Shown: positions 1-5,624, counted from the first letter of the stretch. The stretch: DNA of 6,533 nt from an uncultured Collinsella sp. (GCA_900552735.1 USBA01000108.1:1-6533), one strand, 5' to 3'. Made by a program: numbers and translations. Notes: generated by a model from the letters alone, not told the origin.

Positions 1-260
1 TAGCTGACACTCAGCAGGTACGCAATGATCAGAAAGAAGACCCATCCGACATTGGTCTTGCCATCGGCACGACGTTGCTCGCGAGAGCGGCAAAGCCAAA
101 TCGTCACGCCAATGGCCACAATCAACAGCACAAGTGCCGCTGCGGCCAGTCCAGCAAGCGCAAACATCACGCCAATGCTCACAGCAATAACCGGGAGCAG
201 CAGCAAGCCGCACCCGCACCCACCAGGACTGTACACGGCAGTCTGTCGGCGTCGTTCCAT
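1..260 (-). CDS. Small membrane protein, partial (runs off the left edge)
   Basis: Reading the minus strand from an ATG at 260 gives 86 residues with no stop before the window edge, so the gene is 3'-truncated here. A GGAG sequence five bases before the ATG is a good ribosome binding site. The protein starts with a short basic segment (MERRRQ), then a Gly/Cys-rich stretch around residues 13-18. A long hydrophobic region follows at about 19-56, enough for two membrane segments separated near residue 38. Next comes a charged loop at about 58-70 (CRSREQRRADGKTN), and a further hydrophobic segment begins at about 72. This is the pattern of a small multi-pass membrane protein with the N-terminus and the basic loop probably cytoplasmic. 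It starts 30 bases after the higA stop on the same strand, so it could be co-transcribed with higBA. I do not recognise a family. Confidence 0.6.
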   Translation of the reverse strand, partial: MERRRQTAVYSPGGCGCGLLLLPVIAVSIGVMFALAGLAAAALVLLIVAIGVTIWLCRSREQRRADGKTNVGWVFFLIIAYLLSVS

Positions 261-289
261 CGTCACTCCAACCTCAACATCTTTGAGCG

Positions 290-631
290 CTACAGCGCAA
301 CGGTCTGCTGAACGGGAACGATCTTATCCAGTTCCGGTTCGATGCGCCTCTTCTCTGCCTCGAGATCAAACGCCATCTGGGCTCGAAGCCAGTAGCCATC
401 CATCAGGCCAAAGTAGCGGCAAAGGCGAAGGTCGGTGTCGGCCGTCACGCGACGCCTTCCCAAGATAATCTGCCCAATGCGTTGAGCCGGAATCCCGGTC
501 TCCTTAGCAAGGCGATATTGAGAAATGCCCATAGGGGCAAGAAATTCCTCTTTGAGAAGCTCGCCAGGAGTCACCGGCGGCAGCAAATCAGACGCAGTCT
601 CATCACTTGTGATAATCGACGATTTCGACAT
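290..631 (-). CDS. higA: HigA-type antitoxin (XRE helix-turn-helix)
   Basis: This is the antitoxin of a HigBA pair: in this family it binds and neutralises the HigB mRNA interferase and represses its own promoter. From the ATG at 631 it is 113 residues, close to the usual 95-115. Residues 20-34 read PVTPGELLKEEFLAP, the hallmark opening of HigA/VapI antitoxins. A helix-turn-helix follows at about 35-62 (ISQYRLAKETGIPAQRIGQI, then GRR), and then the conserved TADTDLRLCRYFG segment and WLRAQMAFDLE at 81-91. The frame can be extended upstream to an ATG at 685, but that would add 18 residues atypical of the family and lengthen the overlap with higB to 83 bases. I prefer 631, which overlaps the end of higB by 29 bases and has AGGGG about 10-11 bases upstream. 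The gene follows higB as a two-gene operon, toxin first, as usual for HigBA. Confidence 0.9.
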   Translation of the reverse strand: MSKSSIITSDETASDLLPPVTPGELLKEEFLAPMGISQYRLAKETGIPAQRIGQIILGRRRVTADTDLRLCRYFGLMDGYWLRAQMAFDLEAEKRRIEPELDKIVPVQQTVAL

Positions 632-884
632 TCCAAGCCATCCCCTGTCTCCACTCAAAACAGACCCGATAGCGCTCATTGACACGGATACTATATTGAC
701 CGGCGCAATCGCCCTTCAACGCTTCAAGACGATTGCCTGGCGGAACGCGAAGATCATCAAGCGAAGCGCAGATCTGCAGTTGGCGAATCTTCCTCAAGGC
801 GACCCGCTCAAAAGGAATGAACTTCCTAATCCGCACACCCATTGCAAAGCGTTCAGTGTCTTCATCTTTATATGATGCAATCAT
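603..884 (-). CDS. higB: HigB-type toxin (RelE superfamily mRNA interferase)
   Basis: HigB toxins are ribosome-associated RNases that cut translated mRNA and are held inactive by HigA. The 93-residue length matches the family (about 92). The sequence carries the conserved central block SLDDLRVPPGNRLEALKGD (residues 41-59), then GQYSIRVNERYRVCFEW (62-78) and the terminal VEIVDYHK. These are the usual RelE/HigB beta-sheet core with the basic and aromatic residues that contact RNA. The ATG at 884 is preceded by AAGG with seven bases of spacing. The gene overlaps higA, which follows on the same strand, so the two are almost certainly translated from one message. The AT-rich upstream region (885-970), unlike the flanking GC-rich genes, fits acquisition as a mobile addiction module. 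No inactivating change is visible, so toxin and antitoxin both look intact. Confidence 0.92.
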   Translation of the reverse strand: MIASYKDEDTERFAMGVRIRKFIPFERVALRKIRQLQICASLDDLRVPPGNRLEALKGDCAGQYSIRVNERYRVCFEWRQGMAWNVEIVDYHK

Positions 885-895
885 AGTATCGCCTT

Positions 896-908
896 ACGTT
901 AATAACGT
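896..908. promoter_or_regulatory. Perfect dyad in the higB leader, candidate HigA operator
   Basis: ACGTTA-A-TAACGT is a perfect inverted repeat of 6-base arms around one base. It lies just upstream of the higB ribosome binding site and downstream of the -10 box. HigA-type antitoxins are known to bind such dyads to repress their own operon; that this one is bound is inference. Confidence 0.4.
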
Positions 909-919
909 CAAACGTTTCT

Positions 920-937
920 ATAGAGCTACATCTCTAT
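920..937. promoter_or_regulatory. Second dyad over the higBA transcription start
   Basis: ATAGAG and CTCTAT form a perfect inverted repeat of 6-base arms separated by six bases (920-925 and 932-937). It overlaps the -10 box and the predicted transcription start of higBA. Its position suits autorepression by HigA. Its sequence differs from the dyad at 896-908, so at most one of the two may be the true operator. Confidence 0.35.
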
Positions 938-964
938 TATAGCGTACATCTGTTCGTATTTTCG
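936..964 (-). promoter_or_regulatory. Candidate higBA promoter
   Basis: On the minus strand a perfect TATAAT box (936-941) lies about 52 bases before the higB start. At 17 bases spacing the -35 position (959-964) reads CGAAAA, a poor match, so activity would rest mainly on the -10. The predicted start of transcription is near 929, giving a leader of about 45 bases. The region is AT-rich compared with its surroundings. Confidence 0.5.
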
Positions 965-984
965 AGAAAATGCGTCCCCGTCGA

Positions 985-2172
985 CTAACAAAGCAAAAGC
1001 AATCGTTTGTAGACATCGAGGCCCTTGAGCAAAATTTCCTCATCAAAGAGCATGGTATCAGTGTGAAGAGCGCTCATCGCATAGGCTGGGCAGCCATCAG
1101 CGTCAATCGGGTTTTCTTGCGCCTCCGGCACGCCCGTGCCCAGCAGGAAGAACACGCCCGGCAGATGGCGCTGATAGAAGGCGAAGTCCTCGGCAATCAG
1201 CAAAGGCTCATCTACGAGCTGTAGCTCGGGCAAGGCGGGCGCGACATTGACAAACAACTCGGGGTCGTTGTCGACCGGCGGATAGCCCTCGGCAAAGTCA
1301 AGATCGTACGTGCAGCCCGTTGCAGCGCATGCCTCATCAAGCACGCGGCGCACGCACTCACGCGCACGGTCGAACATGTCGTCCGTAAACACACGCAGAC
1401 TGCCGGCAACATGGGCCTCCCCCGCCACCGCATTGCAAACCGTACCGGCCTGCAGCAGACCAAACTTGCCGATACAGGGCTCGTCGGTGCCCAGCTCGTC
1501 CATCAGCTCGCGCTCGGCAACCAAAAACTTTGCTGCCGCCAGTGCCGCATCGTGCGACTCCTCGACCGGAACGCCATAGGTCTTAGCGATATGGATGCTC
1601 GTCCCGTGAATATGAATGTGTGTCTCACTCGAACGCGCCAGCAACGGACCGGAGCAGCTCGCCAACGTGCCGGCGGGCAGATCGGGCCACACGTGGAAGC
1701 CGAAGATGCGATCCGCCCCGTAGCGCTCGAACACGCCGCTCTCGCACACCGTCTTGGCACCACCGGTCGTTTCCTCGGCCGGCTGGAACACAAAGAGCAC
1801 GTTGCGCTTAATGGCGCCCGGCCGCTCACGGATCGTACGGTCGACAAAGGTTGCCGCCGCAAGCGCCATGGCCATGTGTCCATCGTGGCCGCAAGCATGC
1901 ATCTTGCCGGGATGGGTCGAAGCGAACGCTGCCCCCGTTGCCTCGGCAATGGGCAGCGCATCCATATCGGCGCGAATCGCCGTGGCATGCACGGCACCAA
2001 CGCCAGCGTCGAAGAAAGCGCAGACGCAGCTGGGGCACGGGTGGGTCACCTCGCAAGCGAGCGGCGCCAACACGCCCTCGATATAGGCGATAGTCTGCGG
2101 AAGATCGAAATCGAGCTCCGGAATGCGATGGAGATCGCGGCGATAGCGACGGAGTTCTTGGAGCTCGGTCAT
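985..2172 (-). CDS. dapL: M20 family amidohydrolase, probable N-acetyl-diaminopimelate deacetylase
   Basis: This 395-residue zinc-type amidohydrolase belongs to peptidase family M20D. Beside dapA, dapB, dapH and lysA its likely job is removal of acetate from N-acetyl-LL-diaminopimelate, the YkuR/DapL step of the acetylase lysine pathway. (The symbol dapL is also used for an unrelated aminotransferase.) Metal-site motifs are complete: RADMDALPI at 68-76, HACGHDGH at 92-99 (ligands Cys94 and His96), QPAEETTGG at 130-138 with the Glu pair 133-134, FGFHVWPDLPAG at 157-168 (His160), and ALHTD at 368-372 (His370). The dimerisation/lid region has HGTSIHIAKTYG (189-200) where many relatives have GKGGHAA; the key His194 is kept. 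The frame extends to 2256, but I choose the ATG at 2172 because AAGGGA lies six bases upstream and the M20 homology begins directly at TELQELRRYRRDLHRIPE. Hippurate or another N-acyl amino acid hydrolase cannot be excluded from motifs alone. Confidence 0.75.
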   Translation of the reverse strand: MTELQELRRYRRDLHRIPELDFDLPQTIAYIEGVLAPLACEVTHPCPSCVCAFFDAGVGAVHATAIRADMDALPIAEATGAAFASTHPGKMHACGHDGHMAMALAAATFVDRTIRERPGAIKRNVLFVFQPAEETTGGAKTVCESGVFERYGADRIFGFHVWPDLPAGTLASCSGPLLARSSETHIHIHGTSIHIAKTYGVPVEESHDAALAAAKFLVAERELMDELGTDEPCIGKFGLLQAGTVCNAVAGEAHVAGSLRVFTDDMFDRARECVRRVLDEACAATGCTYDLDFAEGYPPVDNDPELFVNVAPALPELQLVDEPLLIAEDFAFYQRHLPGVFFLLGTGVPEAQENPIDADGCPAYAMSALHTDTMLFDEEILLKGLDVYKRLLLLC

Positions 2173-2178
2173 AGAGGA

Positions 2179-2185
2179 TCCCTTC
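2179..2185 (-). promoter_or_regulatory. Ribosome binding site that sets the amidohydrolase start
   Basis: On the minus strand GAAGGGA precedes the ATG at 2172 with six bases of spacing. It favours this start over the ATG at 2256, which would add 28 residues unlike the family. Confidence 0.65.
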
Positions 2186-2282
2186 GTGAGGCATATCTGT
2201 TGCAACTTATTGTGATACAGGATTGTGGCACACATGTTTCCAGCATATTGCTGCATTTTTTAAACGTTATATACGAATACTC

Positions 2283-2311
2283 TTGTTTGGTAAAGTGCAA
2301 CGTGGTAGGGT
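2283..2311 (+). promoter_or_regulatory. Candidate promoter of the lysine operon
   Basis: TTGTTT (2283-2288) and TAGGGT (2306-2311) are separated by 17 bases. Transcription would begin near 2318-2320, just before the first helix of the riboswitch at 2323. The -10 is weak, so the call rests on spacing and position. A less well spaced alternative is the TTGCTG/TATATA region at 2248-2273. Confidence 0.4.
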
Positions 2312-2320
2312 CGTTACCAC
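2302..2320. repeat. Dyad overlapping the putative -10 box
   Basis: GTGGTA (2302-2307) and TACCAC (2315-2320) form a perfect inverted repeat with a seven-base spacer, directly upstream of the riboswitch. It could be a repressor site over the promoter, or chance; nothing further can be said from sequence. Confidence 0.3.
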
Positions 2321-2322
2321 TT

Positions 2323-2479
2323 GATAGAGGCGCGGGCACGAAGAACCGCGGGCGAGCCGGCAGGCTTTGACCCCGTGGGGAGGCGAAACCCGCCGAACTG
2401 GGCTTTTCGGGCACGAACAACCTGGTGGGCCTGCGGGAAACACCCACAGGACTGTCTGCAGCAATGCGGGAGCGCTATC
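2323..2479 (+). ncRNA. Lysine riboswitch (L-box)
   Basis: The stretch matches the lysine riboswitch core as known from Bacillus lysC. In order it has GATAGAGGCGC at the 5' end, GGGGAGGCG (2377-2385) and GCCGAA (2392-2397), then GGACTGTC (2449-2456) and GGAGCGCTATC (2469-2479). Helix P1 pairs GATAG (2323-2327) with CTATC (2475-2479). P2 can form from 2350-2358 and 2363-2373 around a GGCA loop. P3 pairs ACTGGG (2397-2402) with CCTGGT (2421-2426). P4 is CCTG-C-GGG with CCC-A-CAGG (2430-2450). P5 is CTGCA with TGCGG closed by a GCAA tetraloop (2456-2469). The aptamer senses lysine and sits directly before lysA, so lysine should repress the whole lysA-dapA, dapB, dapH transcript. I identified it by motif and hand-drawn pairing, not by covariance search. 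Confidence 0.88.
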
Positions 2480-2540
2480 CGGACATTGGGTCCACGCTAT
2501 GCGGATTCGATGCGCAGATGGCGCCGTCTGGATAGCGAGG
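2473..2540 (+). promoter_or_regulatory. Riboswitch expression platform (translational switch)
   Basis: Two competing helices can be drawn. The 3' strand of P1 is part of CGCTATCCGGAC (2473-2484), which pairs over 12 positions, one a G-U, with GTCTGGATAGCG (2526-2537). If lysine holds P1 closed, that helix is lost and CCACGCTAT (2492-2500) can pair with ATAGCGAGG (2532-2540) with one mismatch. That covers GCGAGG, the likely ribosome binding site of lysA ten bases before its ATG. No run of T follows either helix, so control of translation fits better than transcription termination. The pairings are seen in sequence; the switching model is inference. Confidence 0.6.
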
Positions 2541-2550
2541 TTTACGGGAC

Positions 2551-4860
2551 ATGGCATTGACCCCCAACGAGGCATATGCGGCCAAGCAGCCGTTTGTGGA
2601 CAAGGAGACGCTCGAACATATCGTCGAGCAGTTCCCCACGCCGTTTCATCTATACGACGAGGCGGGCATCCGCCGCAACATGCAAGAAGTGCGCGACGCC
2701 TTCGCATGGAACCCGGGCTTTAAGGAATACTTTGCCGTCAAGGCCAATCCCAACCCGGCGCTCATTTCCATTCTCAACGAATACGGCTGCGGCTGCGATT
2801 GTTCAAGCTACACCGAGCTCATGATCGCCCGCTCGCTGGGCATCACGGGACACGACATCATGTTCTCGTCCAACGACACGCCGGCTGCCGACTTTGAGCT
2901 CGCCGACAAGCTGGGCGCCATCGTCAACTTTGACGACATCAGCCACATTGAGTTCTTTGAGCGTGTTGCGGGGCCCATCCCCAAGACGGTCAGCTGCCGC
3001 TTTAATCCAGGCGGCCTGTTCCAGCTCTCCAACGGCATCATGGATAACCCCGGCGACTCCAAATACGGCATGACCACCGAGCAACTCTTCGAGGCCTTCC
3101 GCATACTCAAAGCCAAGGGCGCCGAGGACTTTGGCATCCACGCATTCCTTGCCAGCAACACCGTCACCAACGACTACTACCCCAAGCTCGCGCGCATCCT
3201 CTTTGAGCTTGCCGTGCGCCTGGAGCGCGAGACCGGCGCACATGTTGCCTTCATCAATCTGTCCGGCGGCGTCGGCATCCCCTATCTACCCGAGCAGCAG
3301 GCCAACGACATTCACGCCATCGGCGAGGGGGTGCACGCGGCCTACGACGAGATCCTGGTTCCCGCCGGTATGGGCGATGTGGCCATCTGCACCGAAATGG
3401 GCCGCTTTATGATGGGCCCCTACGGCTGCCTGGTCACCAAGGCCATCCACGAGAAGCAGATCTACAAGGACTATATCGGTGTCGATGCAAGCGCCGTCGA
3501 TCTGATCCGCCCTGCCATGTATGGCGCCTACCACCACATTACGGTGATGGGCCAGCCGGGTGGCGCCGGCAAGACCGCAGTACCCGTTACGGACACCTAC
3601 GACATCACGGGCAATCTGTGCGAGAACAATGACAAGTTCGCCATCGACCGCGAGCTGCCGCATATCGACATGGGCGACCTGCTCGTGATTCACGACACCG
3701 GCGCGCATGGCTACTCCATGGGCTACAACTACAACGGGCGGCTGCGCTCCGCCGAGGTCCTGCTGCGCCCCGATGGCTCGGCCGACCTCATCCGCCGCGC
3801 CGAGCGCCCGGGCGATTATTTTGCCACGCTCGACGTGTTGCCGAACGGCCGAGAGCTGCTGGCCAAGTCGCGCGCCGAAAGTGCCCGCCGTCGCACCCAA
3901 GACGAGCGCCTGGCAGTCGCCGCCCAATGGAACAAACGCATCCAGATCGCGGACGCGAAGGAGAAGAACATGGACATCCGCAAACTCGAGGGCTCAATCG
4001 TCGCCCTCGTCACGCCGTTTAAAAAGGATGGCAGTGTCGACTTTGACGCACTCGAGCGCCTTATCGATTTCCACCTGCAAAACGGCACCGACGCCATCCT
4101 CACCCTGGGCACCACCGGCGAGAGCGCCACGATGACCGACGACGAGGACAACTCCGTTGTCGCCGCCGTGGTCAAGCAGGTTGCAGGACGCGTCCCCGTC
4201 ATTGCCGGCTCGGGCTCCAACTCCACGCAGACCATGCTCACCAAGTCGCTTACTTACCAGGGCTTGGGAGCCGACGGCCTGCTGCTCATTACCCCCTACT
4301 ACAACAAGTCCAACGAAGAGGGTATCTATCAGCACTTTAAGACCGTCGCCGATGCCGTGGACATCCCCTGCATCCTGTACAACATCCCCGGCCGCTGCGG
4401 CTGCGGTATCAGCGAGCGAAACGTAGAGCGCCTGGCCGCGCACCCCAACATCATGGGTATTAAGGAGGCCTCGGGCAACGTCGCCTACGCGGCCAAGATC
4501 GCCCACCTGCTGTCAGACGACTTCCGCATGTACTCGGGCGAGGACGCGCTTACCGTGCCGCTCATGAGCCTGGGCGCCTCGGGCACCATCAGCGTGTGGG
4601 CAGACGTGCAGCCGCAGCTCGTGCATGACATGTGCCGCGCCTATTTGGACGGTGACGTGGCGCGTGCCCGCGATATCCAAATTGCCGGCCAGCCGCTCAT
4701 CAATGCCCTCTTTAGTGAGGTCAACCCCATCCCCGTCAAAGAGGCGCTCGCCCAGATGGGTATGATCGAGGCAAACTACCGCATGCCGCTGTGCCCCATG
4801 GCAGACGACACGCGCTCTGCACTTACCGATGCTCTGAAGGGGGCTGGTCTGCTTGATTAA
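2551..4860 (+). CDS. lysA-dapA: LysA-DapA fusion: diaminopimelate decarboxylase joined to dihydrodipicolinate synthase
   Basis: One open frame of 769 codons joins the last and the first committed enzymes of lysine synthesis. Residues 1 to about 430 are LysA, a PLP enzyme that decarboxylates meso-diaminopimelate to lysine. It shows FAVKANPNP with the PLP lysine K64, His197, the glycine-rich LSGGVG at 237-242, EMGR at 282-285, GNLCENND with the catalytic cysteine C357, and a TGAHGYSMGYNYNGR block at 383-397. Residues about 431-473 are a charged, probably helical linker ending DAKEKN. Residues 474-769 are a full-length DapA, described in its own entry. LysA alone is usually 415-430 residues, so the 473 before DapA is slightly long. 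The ATG at 2551 is the only start fitting the LysA N-terminus and lies behind the riboswitch-controlled GAGG. Whether the cell makes the fusion, separate DapA, or both is open, because an internal ribosome binding site lies at the junction. Confidence 0.88.
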   Translation: MALTPNEAYAAKQPFVDKETLEHIVEQFPTPFHLYDEAGIRRNMQEVRDAFAWNPGFKEYFAVKANPNPALISILNEYGCGCDCSSYTELMIARSLGITGHDIMFSSNDTPAADFELADKLGAIVNFDDISHIEFFERVAGPIPKTVSCRFNPGGLFQLSNGIMDNPGDSKYGMTTEQLFEAFRILKAKGAEDFGIHAFLASNTVTNDYYPKLARILFELAVRLERETGAHVAFINLSGGVGIPYLPEQQANDIHAIGEGVHAAYDEILVPAGMGDVAICTEMGRFMMGPYGCLVTKAIHEKQIYKDYIGVDASAVDLIRPAMYGAYHHITVMGQPGGAGKTAVPVTDTYDITGNLCENNDKFAIDRELPHIDMGDLLVIHDTGAHGYSMGYNYNGRLRSAEVLLRPDGSADLIRRAERPGDYFATLDVLPNGRELLAKSRAESARRRTQDERLAVAAQWNKRIQIADAKEKNMDIRKLEGSIVALVTPFKKDGSVDFDALERLIDFHLQNGTDAILTLGTTGESATMTDDEDNSVVAAVVKQVAGRVPVIAGSGSNSTQTMLTKSLTYQGLGADGLLLITPYYNKSNEEGIYQHFKTVADAVDIPCILYNIPGRCGCGISERNVERLAAHPNIMGIKEASGNVAYAAKIAHLLSDDFRMYSGEDALTVPLMSLGASGTISVWADVQPQLVHDMCRAYLDGDVARARDIQIAGQPLINALFSEVNPIPVKEALAQMGMIEANYRMPLCPMADDTRSALTDALKGAGLLD
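3958..3963 (+). promoter_or_regulatory. Internal ribosome binding site at the LysA-DapA junction
   Basis: AAGGAG stands six bases before the ATG at 3970, near-ideal spacing, inside the open frame of the fusion. It is a stronger match to the ribosome binding consensus than the GAGG before lysA. It implies that DapA can be started independently, and that the arrangement was once, or still is, two genes. Confidence 0.7.
3970..4860 (+). CDS. dapA: Dihydrodipicolinate synthase (DapA), separate product from the internal start
   Basis: DapA condenses pyruvate with aspartate semialdehyde to 4-hydroxytetrahydrodipicolinate, the entry to the diaminopimelate branch. The 296 residues match the usual 290-300. 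Visible are GTTGESAT (47-54) with the two active-site threonines, TPYYN (108-112), YNIPGR (137-142) with Tyr137 and Arg142, GIKEASGN (163-170) with Schiff-base Lys165, GASGTIS (202-208) and NPIPVKEAL (252-260). The usual PxRTG has Cys in place of Thr at 143. Compared with E. coli DapA, the lysine-feedback residues His53, His56 and Glu84 align with Asp57, Asp60 and Thr88 here, so allosteric inhibition by lysine is probably weak or absent and control would fall on the riboswitch. This product overlaps the fusion in the same frame and depends on the internal AAGGAG. It ends 8 bases inside dapB. Confidence 0.8.
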   Translation: MDIRKLEGSIVALVTPFKKDGSVDFDALERLIDFHLQNGTDAILTLGTTGESATMTDDEDNSVVAAVVKQVAGRVPVIAGSGSNSTQTMLTKSLTYQGLGADGLLLITPYYNKSNEEGIYQHFKTVADAVDIPCILYNIPGRCGCGISERNVERLAAHPNIMGIKEASGNVAYAAKIAHLLSDDFRMYSGEDALTVPLMSLGASGTISVWADVQPQLVHDMCRAYLDGDVARARDIQIAGQPLINALFSEVNPIPVKEALAQMGMIEANYRMPLCPMADDTRSALTDALKGAGLLD

Positions 4861-5593
4861 GACCGTCATTATGGGAACGGGCCGCATGGGCTCGCTCATC
4901 CGCACCACCGCCGAGGGCGTTGTCGACGCCGCCGGTCAACCCGTTTTTGATATCGTGGCCCAGATTGGCTTCGATTTGAGCAAGCTCGAGAACGCACCGG
5001 CTGCCGATGTGATTATCGACTTCTCGAACGTCGCGACCTTCGACGCCGTCGTCGCCTATGTCGAGCGCACGGGCGCGGCATTGGTCTCAGGCACCACAGG
5101 CTACACCCCCGAGCAGATGGACCGCCTGCGTGAGCTGGGCCAGAATGCCCGCGTTATGCACTCGGGCAATTACTCCATCGGTATCGCAGCCCTGCGCCAT
5201 CTGGTAGCGCAGGCTACACGCGAGCTGCCCGTCTTTGACTGCGAAATCGTCGAGACGCACCACAACCAAAAGGTCGATGCCCCCAGCGGCACCGCCAAGT
5301 TGCTGCTCGACGCCGTCGTCGAAGCTGAGCCCGAGGCAGGCTACCACCCCGTCTATGGTCGCGAGGGCATGTGCGGCGCGCGCGATCCCAAGGAAATCGG
5401 CATGCACTCGCTGCGCGGCGGCACCGTCGCCGGCGTGCACGAGGTAAGCTTTTTCGGCCAGGACGAGGAGGTCACGCTCACGCACCGCGCCACGAGCCGT
5501 CAGATCTTCGTCAACGGCGCCCTGGCAGCCGCGCAGAAGCTCGTCACCCGCGAGCCTGGCTTCTATACGTTCGACCAGGTCATGTTTGCCTAA
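4853..5593 (+). CDS. dapB: 4-hydroxy-tetrahydrodipicolinate reductase (DapB)
   Basis: DapB reduces the DapA product with NAD(P)H to tetrahydrodipicolinate. The 246 residues are at the short end for the family (about 245-270). The N-terminal nucleotide-binding fold shows MGTGRMGS (7-14), then IIDFS (54-58) and SGTTGY (79-84). The catalytic and substrate-binding core is ETHHNQKVDAPSGTA (134-148), with the His pair 136-137, Lys140 and DAPSGTA all intact. I choose a TTG start at 4853 because the first beta strand (IKTVIMG) would be lost from the next ATG at 4871, and because GAAGGGGG lies nine bases upstream. TTG overlaps the dapA stop by 8 bases (TTGATTAA), a layout typical of translational coupling, so output should track that of dapA and come under the same riboswitch. 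Confidence 0.92.
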   Translation: MIKTVIMGTGRMGSLIRTTAEGVVDAAGQPVFDIVAQIGFDLSKLENAPAADVIIDFSNVATFDAVVAYVERTGAALVSGTTGYTPEQMDRLRELGQNARVMHSGNYSIGIAALRHLVAQATRELPVFDCEIVETHHNQKVDAPSGTAKLLLDAVVEAEPEAGYHPVYGREGMCGARDPKEIGMHSLRGGTVAGVHEVSFFGQDEEVTLTHRATSRQIFVNGALAAAQKLVTREPGFYTFDQVMFA

Positions 5594-5616
5594 CCAGGTA
5601 TCAACCGGATCCACTC

Positions 5617-5624
5617 AAAGGAGA
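5617..5624 (+). promoter_or_regulatory. Strong ribosome binding site of dapH
   Basis: AAAGGAGA, with AGGAG nine bases before the ATG at 5633, fixes the dapH start over the ATG six codons later at 5651. It lies in the 39-base gap after dapB, the only real gap between coding regions of the operon. Confidence 0.7.

Noticed and set aside
25..468. Long plus-strand frames over the higA and membrane-protein region
   Set aside because: They are rich in Ser, Pro, Arg and His with no domain pattern, and lie antisense to higA and the membrane protein, which have clear family or topology signals.
958..971. ATTTTCGAGAAAAT as a terminator for the amidohydrolase gene
   Set aside because: Its arms meet with a loop too small to fold as an RNA hairpin and no T-run follows. 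It is better kept as a possible protein-binding dyad.
2209..2235. TGTG...CACA dyad in the divergent gap as a CRP-type site
   Set aside because: The arms are only four bases with a poorly matching centre, and nothing else supports such regulation here.
2267..2278. TTATATACGAAT as a -10 box for the lysine operon
   Set aside because: The only -35-like sequence (TTGCTG, 2248-2253) is spaced 14 or 18 bases from its possible boxes; the pair at 2283/2306 has 17-base spacing and places the start at the riboswitch.
1411..2370. 319-codon plus-strand frame opposite the amidohydrolase
   Set aside because: It mirrors the M20 gene, whose metal motifs are complete. Its product has no recognisable motif and it runs into the riboswitch.
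3286..3927. 213-codon minus-strand frame inside lysA, and similar antisense frames in dapA, dapB and dapH
   Set aside because: These are typical GC-rich shadow frames (Val/Gly/Asp/His-rich) opposite genes with intact motifs.
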